Shown piece by piece: positions 1 to 5,177 of a stretch of DNA of 6,898 nucleotides. The stretch spans positions 1-6,898 of the forward strand of contig JAEWLO010000020.1 of the NCBI GenBank assembly GCA_023457475.1, read 5' to 3'. The notes beneath the pieces were generated by a model. That model saw nothing but the letters and a program-made list of their open reading frames with translations. It had not been told where the DNA came from and did not search any database. The DNA is from Pseudomonadota bacterium (GTDB lineage: Bacteria; Pseudomonadota; Gammaproteobacteria; Xanthomonadales; Xanthomonadaceae). The number at the start of each line of letters is the position of its first letter. Position 1 is the first letter of the stretch. A program made the translations under genes and the position numbers.

Positions 1-1
1 G

Positions 2-703
2 GACGTGCGCGGCCGCCTGCCCACCGAGGCCGACCGCCGCAAGGTCTGGAACGCCCTGCTGGCGCAGCATGGGCATGCGCGGGTCAACGGCGACCTCCAG
101 CGCGACCCGCTCACCCAGTCGGCGCGCTGGCTGGACCGCTTCATCAGCATCGTTCCCCAGTTGAACCAGCCCGGGCTGGCGCTGTCGTTCAGTGGCGATG
201 CCGTCCATGCCGACCTTGCCCGGCTGCCGGACGCCGAACGGGTGGCGGTGTCGGACCTGCTGCGTCGCAGTTTCAGCCACCTGCCCATCACCGGGCTGTG
301 GGATCCCGGTCGCGTTGCGCTGTCACGACTGCCCGTCGCGACGGACACCACCCGCCTGACCAAGGCACTGAACAAGGGCGTGGTCCGCTTCGAGCACAAA
401 TCCGCGGTGCTGCGCACCGACAGCCAGGACACCCTTCGCGCCCGCGCGCTGGCCCTCCGCGCCGCTGGCTCCCAGCTGCGGCTGGAGGTGGGCAGCCATA
501 CCGACAGCCTGGGTACAGCCGACAACAACATGCGTCTGAGCCAGCAGCGCGCCGAAGCCGTAGTGGCCGAACTGCGGGCGCTGGGGGTGCCCTCCAGCGT
601 ATTGAGCGCGCGCGGCTATGGGGAGGAGCGGCCGCTGGCGGACAACCGGCTGGAGGCGGGCCGGGAGCGGAATCGGCGGATCGAGTACACGCTGGTGGAA
701 TGA
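2..703 (+). CDS. OmpA-family peptidoglycan-binding protein, 3' part (5' end outside the window)
   Basis: The reading frame is open from the left edge, so this is the C-terminal part of a larger protein. The GTG at position 5 is only the first possible start inside the window, and I number residues from it. The last ~105 residues (about 125-231) form an OmpA C-terminal domain, which binds the diaminopimelate of peptidoglycan in the periplasm. Visible motifs are GSHTDSLG (D167, the expected diaminopimelate-contacting Asp), LSQQRAEAVV (177-187), ARGYGEERP (202-210) and NRRIEY (223-228, with the conserved Arg). Residues 1-100 contain two stretches resembling BON-type repeats (GRLPTEADRRKV and LALSFSGD), recalling the BON-OmpA layout of mycobacterial ArfA; that part is inference. 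The signal peptide or membrane anchor would lie upstream and cannot be seen. The gene ends with TGA and converges on pgeF, with a SMAG repeat dimer between them. The OmpA domain is secure; the exact role is unknown. Confidence 0.88.
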   Translation, partial: DVRGRLPTEADRRKVWNALLAQHGHARVNGDLQRDPLTQSARWLDRFISIVPQLNQPGLALSFSGDAVHADLARLPDAERVAVSDLLRRSFSHLPITGLWDPGRVALSRLPVATDTTRLTKALNKGVVRFEHKSAVLRTDSQDTLRARALALRAAGSQLRLEVGSHTDSLGTADNNMRLSQQRAEAVVAELRALGVPSSVLSARGYGEERPLADNRLEAGRERNRRIEYTLVE

Positions 704-735
704 AAGACGTTCGCGATCCGGCACCGCGCCGCAAC

Positions 736-803
736 GTAGAGCCTCGCCCTGCGTGGCTTCGCGGTGTCGGACCGGACAGCAGCCACGCAGGGCGTGGCTC
801 TAC
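736..803. repeat. SMAG (GTAG-type REP) palindrome dimer, head-to-head
   Basis: Two 23-nt units lie in inverted orientation (736-758 and 781-803), separated by 22 nt. Each has the tetranucleotide GTAG at its outer end. The right unit, read on the minus strand after GTAG, is AGCCACGC-CCT-GCGTGGCT, an 8-bp perfect stem with a 3-nt loop. The left unit differs by one base (T for A at 744), which puts one mismatch in its stem. The two units can also pair with each other into one long hairpin. This matches the GTAG REP families described in S. maltophilia, which are thought to be mobilised by RAYT (REP-associated tyrosine) transposases. The module sits between the convergent OmpA-domain gene and pgeF, where its RNA hairpins could act as bidirectional terminators or protect 3' ends. 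Its right end overlaps the pgeF stop codon. Confidence 0.9.
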
Positions 804-1579
804 GGCACCATCCACACCAGCGTGGCCATGCGGCCGGTGCGGCGGTCGCGGCGGTGCGAATAGAAGCGCTGCGGGTCGGCCAGGGTGCATTCGGTGCCCC
901 CGTGGACCGCCGCCGGATCCATGCCGGCCATCTGCAGGCGGCGGCGTGCCAGGGCATACAGATCCACCGTCCAGTGGCCGGGCCGTGTTGCCACGAAGGC
1001 TCCTGCAGCCGCCGCGTCGCGCTCGACGAACGCCTGGAACACATCCTCGCCCACCTCATACAGCGCCGGCCCGGCCGCCGGCCCCAGCCAGGCCTGCAGC
1101 TGCGACGGCGCAGTGCGCATCGCCGCCAGGGTGGCCTCCAGCATGCCGTCGGCCAGGCCCCGCCAGCCGGCGTGCGCGGCTCCGATTTCGCTGCCATCGC
1201 GGGCGGCGAACGCCACCGGCAGGCAGTCCGCGGTGAGAATGGCCAGGACCACGCCCGGTACCGCCGTCACCGCCGCATCGGCGGTGGGCTCCACCTCCAC
1301 GCCCTGCGCGGTCGGCGGGGCGTTGAAGCGCAGCACGCCGGTGCCGTGCACCTGGCGCAGCCAGTGCGGGGCCGAAGGCAGGCCCAGCGCCGGTCCCAAC
1401 AGGTCACGGTTGCGCTGGACCTGCTCCGGGTCATCACCGTCGGCCGCGTAGCGGTTGCCCATGTTGAACTGGTCGAACGGCGGCAGCGAGCCGCCCGCCC
1501 CATGGCGCAGCGTGGTGACCGCCTGCACCCCGGGCGGGGCGGGCCAGTCGGCACGCAGCACCGGAACGGCTGCCGTCAT
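800..1579 (-). CDS. pgeF: Peptidoglycan editing factor PgeF (YfiH / multicopper polyphenol oxidase family)
   Basis: This 259-residue protein is of normal length for the family (DUF152 / Cu-oxidase_4). In E. coli, YfiH is reported to remove wrongly incorporated L-Ser from peptidoglycan precursors; homologues (YlmD, human LACC1/FAMIN) act on purine nucleosides. The metal-binding residues are visible as QVHG (H78), TADCLP (C119) and AAHAGWRG (H136), corresponding to the E. coli His-Cys-His set. GTECTLADPQRFYSHRRD (228-245) and the C-terminal RTGRMATLVW are also family-typical. No signal peptide is seen, so it is probably cytoplasmic. Its ATG overlaps the rluD stop by one base (TGATG on the minus strand), which suggests translational coupling. 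rluD-yfiH is also the order in E. coli. The stop codon is a TAG that lies within the GTAG head of the SMAG repeat, but the protein ends where the family normally ends, so it is not truncated. Confidence 0.95.
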   Translation of the reverse strand: MTAAVPVLRADWPAPPGVQAVTTLRHGAGGSLPPFDQFNMGNRYAADGDDPEQVQRNRDLLGPALGLPSAPHWLRQVHGTGVLRFNAPPTAQGVEVEPTADAAVTAVPGVVLAILTADCLPVAFAARDGSEIGAAHAGWRGLADGMLEATLAAMRTAPSQLQAWLGPAAGPALYEVGEDVFQAFVERDAAAAGAFVATRPGHWTVDLYALARRRLQMAGMDPAAVHGGTECTLADPQRFYSHRRDRRTGRMATLVWMVP

Positions 1580-2577
1580 CAGCGACGCCCGCGTTCCAGT
1601 TCGGCATGGTGCCGGCTGTCCTCGCGCAGCGCGTCGAGCAGCGCCACCATGTCCGCCGGCAGCGGCGCGCTGTTGCGCACCGGCTCGCCGGTGACCGGAT
1701 GGGTGAACTCCAGGGTTTCGGCATGCAGCGCCTGGCGCTTGAAGCCTCGCAGCTGGGCCACCAGGTCATCGCTGGCCCCCTTCGGCAACTTCAGCGCACC
1801 GCCGTACAGCGGGTCGCCGACGATCGGGTGCTTGAGATGGGCCATGTGCACGCGGATCTGGTGGGTACGCCCGGTTTCCAGGCGGCATTCCAGCGCGGTG
1901 TGGGCGCGGAAACGCTCGCGCAGGCGGTAATGGGTCACCGCCTCCTTGCCGTCCTCGCGCACTGCCATGCGCACACGGTCACGCGGGTGGCGCTCGATCG
2001 GCGCATCGGCGGTACCGCCGGACACCAGCGCGCCCACCACCACCGCCACGTACTGGCGGTGCACGTCGCGCGCGGCCAGCTGTTCCACCAGCGCGGTCTG
2101 CGCCTCCAGCGTGCGTGCCACCACCATCACCCCGCTGGTGTCCTTGTCCAGCCGGTGCACGATGCCCGCGCGCGGCAGCACGTTCAGCGAGGGATCGCGG
2201 AACAGCAGCGCGTTGACCAGGGTGCCCGACGGGTTGCCCGCACCCGGGTGCACCACCAGACCGACCGGTTTGTTGATCACGAAGACGTGCTCGTCCTCGT
2301 ACAGGATATCCAGCGGGATGTCTTCCGGCTCGGCGTGGGTCTGGGTTTCCAGCACCACGGTCAGGGTGGCGACTTCGCCGCCCCGGACCGGGTCGCGCCC
2401 GCGCGCCGGCTCACCGTCCAGCAGGACATCCCCGGATTTGATCCACTCGCTCAGCTTCGAGCGCGAGTACTCGGGGAACAGCTCGGCCAGCACCGCGTCG
2501 AAGCGGCGGCCGGCGGCGGTATCGGGAACCACCGCCTGGCGGGCCGATCCGGATTCAGTTTCAAGGTTTTCAGACAT
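1579..2577 (-). CDS. rluD: 23S rRNA pseudouridine synthase RluD
   Basis: RluD converts uridines 1911, 1915 and 1917 of 23S rRNA (helix 69) to pseudouridine during late assembly of the large ribosomal subunit. The 332-residue product is close to the 326 of E. coli. An S4 RNA-binding domain covers about residues 24-72 (SRSKLSEWIKSGDVLLDG). The catalytic domain follows, with VINKPVGLVVHPG, then HRLDKDTSG carrying the catalytic Asp144, then GRTHQIRVH (236-244) and KHPIVGDPLYGG (249-260). I chose the ATG at 2577. An in-frame TTG at 2601 would add eight residues (MSSCGVFP), and neither start has a clear Shine-Dalgarno. The stop TGA shares its last base with the pgeF ATG. The gene is divergent from bamD across 116 bp. 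The C-terminal tail after PADMVALLDALRED is charged and ends ELERGRR. RluD is preferred over RluC or RluA because of the length, the S4 domain and the synteny with bamD and yfiH. Confidence 0.95.
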   Translation of the reverse strand: MSENLETESGSARQAVVPDTAAGRRFDAVLAELFPEYSRSKLSEWIKSGDVLLDGEPARGRDPVRGGEVATLTVVLETQTHAEPEDIPLDILYEDEHVFVINKPVGLVVHPGAGNPSGTLVNALLFRDPSLNVLPRAGIVHRLDKDTSGVMVVARTLEAQTALVEQLAARDVHRQYVAVVVGALVSGGTADAPIERHPRDRVRMAVREDGKEAVTHYRLRERFRAHTALECRLETGRTHQIRVHMAHLKHPIVGDPLYGGALKLPKGASDDLVAQLRGFKRQALHAETLEFTHPVTGEPVRNSAPLPADMVALLDALREDSRHHAELERGRR

Positions 2578-2608
2578 GGGGAACACACCGCAGGAAGACA
2601 AATTTGGG

Positions 2609-2637
2609 GTCCAGTCGACCCGTTTCAGTCGCTGGAC
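2609..2637. repeat. Inverted repeat in the rluD-bamD divergent intergenic region
   Basis: The arm GTCCAG-T-CGA (2609-2618) is complementary to TCGCTGGAC (2629-2637), giving a 9-bp stem with one bulged T and a 10-nt loop. It lies between the two divergent start codons, so it could be an operator, part of a 5' UTR hairpin, or chance. The sequence alone does not say which. Confidence 0.45.
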
Positions 2638-2649
2638 AGGCCACTAGGC

Positions 2650-2655
2650 TATCAT
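2650..2655 (+). promoter_or_regulatory. bamD: Possible -10 element for bamD
   Basis: TATCAT matches the sigma-70 -10 consensus at 5 of 6 positions and lies 38 nt upstream of the bamD ATG. No good -35 hexamer is found at 16-19 bp spacing. TGGACA at 2633-2638 resembles a -35 box but is only 11 bp away. I see no clear sigma-E-type element. This is a weak call. Confidence 0.25.
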
Positions 2656-2693
2656 CGACCCTTCGTATTCCAGCCGCGTCCCGCCCTGACCCC

Positions 2694-3578
2694 ATGATCC
2701 GACGCTCCTCCCTGCTGTCCGCGCCCGTCCGCACCGCCCTCCTGTTGCTGGTCCTGGCCCTGATCACCACCGGCTGCCATCGCGGTGCCAAGGGTGACAA
2801 CCCGGACGAAGGCACCCCGGTCGAAGCGCTCTACGAGAAGAGCCACGGCCTGATGCAGAAGGGCAACTGGGCCGGTGCCGAAGCCAGCTTCCGTCGCCTG
2901 GTGGCCCAGTACCCGTACGGCCCGTACACCGAGCAGGCGATGATCGAAACCGCCTACGCCCAGTACAAGGCCGGCAAGCACGATGACGCCGTGTCGAGCA
3001 TCGACCGCTTCATCCGCACCTACCCGACCCACCGCAACATCGCCTACATGTACTACCTGCGCGGGCTGGCCAACAGCAACCGCAATACGGTGTTCCTGCG
3101 CCGCGTATGGTCGCTGGACCCGAGCCGCCGCGACCTGTCCACGCCGCGCCAGGCCTACGCCGACTTCAACATCGTGATCGACCGCTACCCCAACAGCCGC
3201 TACGCCGCCGACGCGCGCAGCCGCATGCTGGTGCTGCGCGACGTGTTCGCCCAGCACGAGCTGGACAACGCCCTGTACTACCTGCGCCGCGAGGCCTATG
3301 TCTCCGCCGCCGGCCGTGCCAACTACCTGCTGGAAACCTACCCGCAGAGCGCCTTCCAGTACGACGCCGTGGCCACCCTCGGCGAGGCTTATGACCACCT
3401 GGGCAACAAGACCCTGGCCGACGACGCCCGCCGCGTGCTCCAGCTGAACCAGCCGGACCACCCGTGGCTGCGGGGCGACTGGCCGAACTATCCGTGGATG
3501 ATCCGCAAGCTGAACCCGTTCGCCGGCGAGAAGTCCGCCAGCACCGGCCAGCGCAACGCACGGATGGAACGCAAGTAA
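2694..3578 (+). CDS. bamD: Outer membrane assembly lipoprotein BamD (ComL/YfiO)
   Basis: BamD is the essential lipoprotein of the BAM complex. With BamA it folds and inserts beta-barrel proteins into the outer membrane, and it sits on the periplasmic face. The product has 294 residues, somewhat longer than the E. coli protein (245). The N-terminus is a lipoprotein signal: a basic MIRR, a hydrophobic stretch at about 15-24, then ITTGC with Cys28 as the predicted lipidated residue. The -3 position is Thr rather than the usual Leu/Val/Ile. The mature part contains TPR-like helical repeats: ALYEKSHGLMQKGNWAGAEA (45-64), the following YPYGPYTEQAMIETAYAQYKAGK, IAYMYYLRGLANS, and a YPNSRYAADAR block. 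A short basic tail ends the protein. The ATG at 2694 starts exactly at the signal peptide; no strong Shine-Dalgarno precedes it. The gene is divergent from rluD, as in E. coli, and is followed directly by a hairpin terminator. Confidence 0.95.
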   Translation: MIRRSSLLSAPVRTALLLLVLALITTGCHRGAKGDNPDEGTPVEALYEKSHGLMQKGNWAGAEASFRRLVAQYPYGPYTEQAMIETAYAQYKAGKHDDAVSSIDRFIRTYPTHRNIAYMYYLRGLANSNRNTVFLRRVWSLDPSRRDLSTPRQAYADFNIVIDRYPNSRYAADARSRMLVLRDVFAQHELDNALYYLRREAYVSAAGRANYLLETYPQSAFQYDAVATLGEAYDHLGNKTLADDARRVLQLNQPDHPWLRGDWPNYPWMIRKLNPFAGEKSASTGQRNARMERK

Positions 3579-3582
3579 GAAA

Positions 3583-3609
3583 AAAGGGCCCCGCAAGGGG
3601 CCCTTTCTT
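3583..3609. terminator. Bidirectional intrinsic terminator after bamD
   Basis: AAAGGGCCCC (3583-3592), the tetraloop GCAA and GGGGCCCTTT (3597-3606) form a perfect 10-bp stem 4 nt after the bamD stop. The right side continues TTTCTT. The left side begins in a run of six A (3580-3585), which reads as a U tract for transcripts from the minus strand. It can therefore stop both bamD and the convergent gene that ends at 3631. Confidence 0.92.
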
Positions 3610-3630
3610 ATTGCGGAGTTGTTCCCCGGA

Positions 3631-4431
3631 TCAAACTGTTGGCTTGACCCCCAACTTCGTCAGAACGTCGAACAGCACGTTGGCATCCGGGAAAGGAGCC
3701 GCCGGCAGGTCGATCAAGTCCGGATCAACCGACTGTGTACGGCTTTCCCGGTGAAATGCGAACCGATCACCGGCCAGGTCCAGCTGGTTCTGTTCGTGTT
3801 GCGACAGGTGATTGAAGGCACCCAGTTCCAAGGCAGCGGTCCACAGCTGCTTCAATTCGCTTTGTCCGATGACCTGGCGCAGATCCGTCTTGTCGTTTTG
3901 CCAGGAAGCGGCATCCGCCATGAAGTCCTTCAGCGCTGCCAGCTGTCCTTTCGCCCGGTAGATGGGATCCGGTTTGCAGCCGATGCGCACGATCCTGACG
4001 GCTTCGGGACCGCCGTTCGCCGGGCGCAGACCTTCCGTCGTGCCAGCGACGAACCTCAACACAGACGGATTGAAGCGGAAGTGGTTGTCATAGTCCGGAC
4101 GCGGGTTCTCTTTATCACGGAGCGCCGAACGTGGGGCAACGTCGACGTCGCCATAGTCGGGTCGCGGAATGTCGAAGGATGGGGCCAGGTCGTAGTCCGG
4201 GACCGGCTCAGGCGGTGCAACGTTGCTGGGGAGGCTGCGCAGGGGAATCGCGCCGGCGGCCACCGCAAATCGCCCTGCCCCGGGGAAGCTTGCGGGACCG
4301 GTAAAGGGAGATGTGCGGTTGGCGAGCACCAGGAGCTGCGGCGTTGAGGACGGTATGCGCAGGGGTTGGCTGCGGGGAATACCGAAGCGCGTCTGCGCGG
4401 AATACGGAGGAGGAGGAGAAGCACGCAACAT
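3631..4431 (-). CDS. Unrecognised 266-residue protein with a proline-rich N-terminal half
   Basis: I do not recognise this family. The frame is open for 266 codons and ends with TGA 22 nt beyond the bamD terminator, convergent with bamD. The ATG at 4431 is the only usual start after an in-frame TGA twelve nucleotide triplets or fewer upstream. It lacks a properly spaced Shine-Dalgarno, since the nearest AAGGAG lies 22 nt before the ATG. Residues 1-115 are rich in Pro, Ser and Ala and probably disordered. They contain three PDY motifs (PDYD at 78, PDYG at 91, PDYD at 112). From about 116 the sequence looks like a folded domain (FRFNPSVLRFVAGTTEGL, then helices at about 160-225 rich in Gln, Leu and Lys), followed by DPDLIDLPAAPFPDANVLFDVLTKLGVKPTV. 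There is no signal peptide or membrane segment. GC is lower than in the flanking genes: 3841-3900 has 32 G/C of 60, against 39 of 60 at 3241-3300 in bamD. A secreted or effector-like protein is possible, but no motif proves it. Confidence 0.7.
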   Translation of the reverse strand: MLRASPPPPYSAQTRFGIPRSQPLRIPSSTPQLLVLANRTSPFTGPASFPGAGRFAVAAGAIPLRSLPSNVAPPEPVPDYDLAPSFDIPRPDYGDVDVAPRSALRDKENPRPDYDNHFRFNPSVLRFVAGTTEGLRPANGGPEAVRIVRIGCKPDPIYRAKGQLAALKDFMADAASWQNDKTDLRQVIGQSELKQLWTAALELGAFNHLSQHEQNQLDLAGDRFAFHRESRTQSVDPDLIDLPAAPFPDANVLFDVLTKLGVKPTV

Positions 4432-4593
4432 GCGAAACGCTCGGAGTGGGAGTCTCCTTCACTCTAGCTTCCTGCTCAGGATGCGCTTCCATGAATCATG
4501 CAGGCGCGGCACACTCCGTGCAGATCGAAATTTGAAAGCGGGCACGAATGCCACATGGGATAGCTGCGCGGACACGCCACTTCGGTAGCCGCC
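4432..4593. promoter_or_regulatory. Divergent intergenic region between the two unrecognised genes
   Basis: These 162 bases separate two divergent starts and must hold both promoters if each gene has its own. On the plus strand TTGAAA (4532-4537) resembles a -35 box, but only a poor -10 (TGGGAT, 4556-4561) follows at 18 bp. A small palindrome, CATGA-A-TCATG (4490-4500), and a longer inverted repeat at 4444-4464 are present. I found no HrpX PIP box (TTCGB-N15-TTCGB). Composition is about 58% GC (35 of 60 at 4501-4560). Confidence 0.4.
4444..4464. repeat. Interrupted inverted repeat enclosing a Shine-Dalgarno-like AAGGAG
   Basis: GAGTG-GGAG (4444-4452), a central T, then CTCC-TT-CACTC (4454-4464) form a near-perfect dyad with a 2-nt bulge. 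Read on the minus strand, it contains AAGGAGA just upstream of the 266-residue gene. It could be a protein-binding operator or an RNA structure in the 5' leader; it may also be chance. Confidence 0.4.
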
Positions 4594-5091
4594 ATGGAAA
4601 AGATCCCCAGCTCCACCCCACCCGCCCGTACCCGTGCGGATACACCGACACCCACCCGTGCCATCCGGCCGAATCACCTCAACATCCGCGCCATCGAGAA
4701 TCGGCTGGGCGGCACCCGGATCCGGATCGAACCCCAGGCGCCGACACGGTGTATCCACGAGACCATCGCCGGTTTCCGCGCCGCGTCGCCCCCTCAGCCG
4801 GAGCCGTACCGGCCGGTCACGATGCGCCTTGATGAGCTGGCCAAGGTGTATCCCGAGCTGGCGGCGCGTGCGCCCCTGCCTGCCTCCCGGCTGAGCGGCC
4901 TGCTGCTGGCGGGCATCGCGCTCAACAGTGAGCACACGCTGGTGTCGGAAGCGTCGGAGTCACTGCTGCTGGAGGCATTGAACACGGTGCGCGGGAGCGA
5001 GGTCCGGCTGTGGCGGTCAGGCGAACGGCCCTATGAAGTGCTGAGCGTGTTCGTCACGCGGTTGCGCGAGTTGCGGCCGCATCTGTTTTGA
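4594..5091 (+). CDS. Unrecognised 165-residue protein with a Pro/Thr/Arg-rich N-terminus
   Basis: I do not recognise this family. The ATG at 4594 is the first start after an in-frame TAG at 4561. Only a weak GGTAG precedes it. Third codon positions are strongly G/C in this frame, which supports it over the overlapping frames. Residues 1-75 are rich in Pro, Thr and Arg and probably disordered (SSTPPARTRADTPTPTRA). Residues 76-165 look folded and mostly helical: MRLDELAKVYPELAARAPLPASRLSGLLLAGIAL, then SEASESLLLEALNTV, then EVRLWRSGERPYEVLSVFVTRLRELRPHLF. A second ATG at 4819 would give only this folded part. No signal peptide or convincing membrane segment is seen. It is divergent from the 266-residue gene, and both share the pattern of disordered N-terminus plus helical C-terminus, so they may work together; that is inference. 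It converges on nadE, with a SMAG dimer between. Confidence 0.65.
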   Translation: MEKIPSSTPPARTRADTPTPTRAIRPNHLNIRAIENRLGGTRIRIEPQAPTRCIHETIAGFRAASPPQPEPYRPVTMRLDELAKVYPELAARAPLPASRLSGLLLAGIALNSEHTLVSEASESLLLEALNTVRGSEVRLWRSGERPYEVLSVFVTRLRELRPHLF

Positions 5092-5111
5092 ATCGAACGG
5101 TGACGGATGGC

Positions 5112-5177
5112 GTGGACACGCATGGCGTGTCATCGCGGTGCCGGAACGAAGCGCAGCCACGCAGGGCGTGGCTCTAC
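5112..5177. repeat. SMAG (GTAG-type REP) dimer, left unit diverged
   Basis: The right unit (5155-5177) is identical to the right unit of the dimer at 781-803: its minus-strand reading is GTAG followed by the same AGCCACGC-CCT-GCGTGGCT stem-loop. The left unit is a variant with head GTGG (5112-5115) and a perfect hairpin GACACGC-ATG-GCGTGTC (5115-5131). The spacer (5133-5154) is 22 nt long, as in the first dimer, and matches it at 17 of 22 positions when aligned by eye, so the whole dimer appears to be a repeated module. It lies between two convergent genes, and its right end overlaps the nadE stop codon. Confidence 0.82.

Noticed and set aside
736..803. Possibility that the repeats are a CRISPR array or insertion sequence ends
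   Set aside because: There are only two units in inverted orientation per site, no array of direct repeats and no transposase gene. The GTAG head and stem-loop fit SMAG REPs.
764..1930. Long open frame (388 codons) on the plus strand opposite pgeF and rluD
   Set aside because: It lies antisense to two clearly recognised genes and its translation is Arg/Gln/His-rich with no family motif. Such open frames are common opposite GC-rich genes.
1606..2697. Open frame of 363 codons on the plus strand opposite rluD, running up to bamD
   Set aside because: It is a shadow of rluD, rich in His, Arg and Gln, with no recognisable domain.
2652..3596. Open frame of 314 codons on the minus strand opposite bamD
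   Set aside because: It is a Val/Gly/Ala-rich shadow of bamD and would run through the terminator hairpin.
3619..4347. Open frame of 242 codons on the plus strand opposite the 266-residue gene
   Set aside because: Two overlapping frames compete here. The minus-strand frame has the more protein-like composition, ends right at the terminator and fits convergent layout. The plus-strand frame starts in the gap right after the terminator without a Shine-Dalgarno.
4208..4492. Alternative minus-strand frame overlapping the start of the 266-residue gene, considered as an N-terminal part joined by a frameshift
   Set aside because: The 266-residue frame has its own ATG after an in-frame stop, and nothing in the alternative frame indicates a conserved N-terminus.
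4432..4593. HrpX PIP box, looked for because the two unrecognised proteins resemble effectors in composition
   Set aside because: Single TTCG motifs occur (for example 4581), but no pair with 15-bp spacing was found on either strand.
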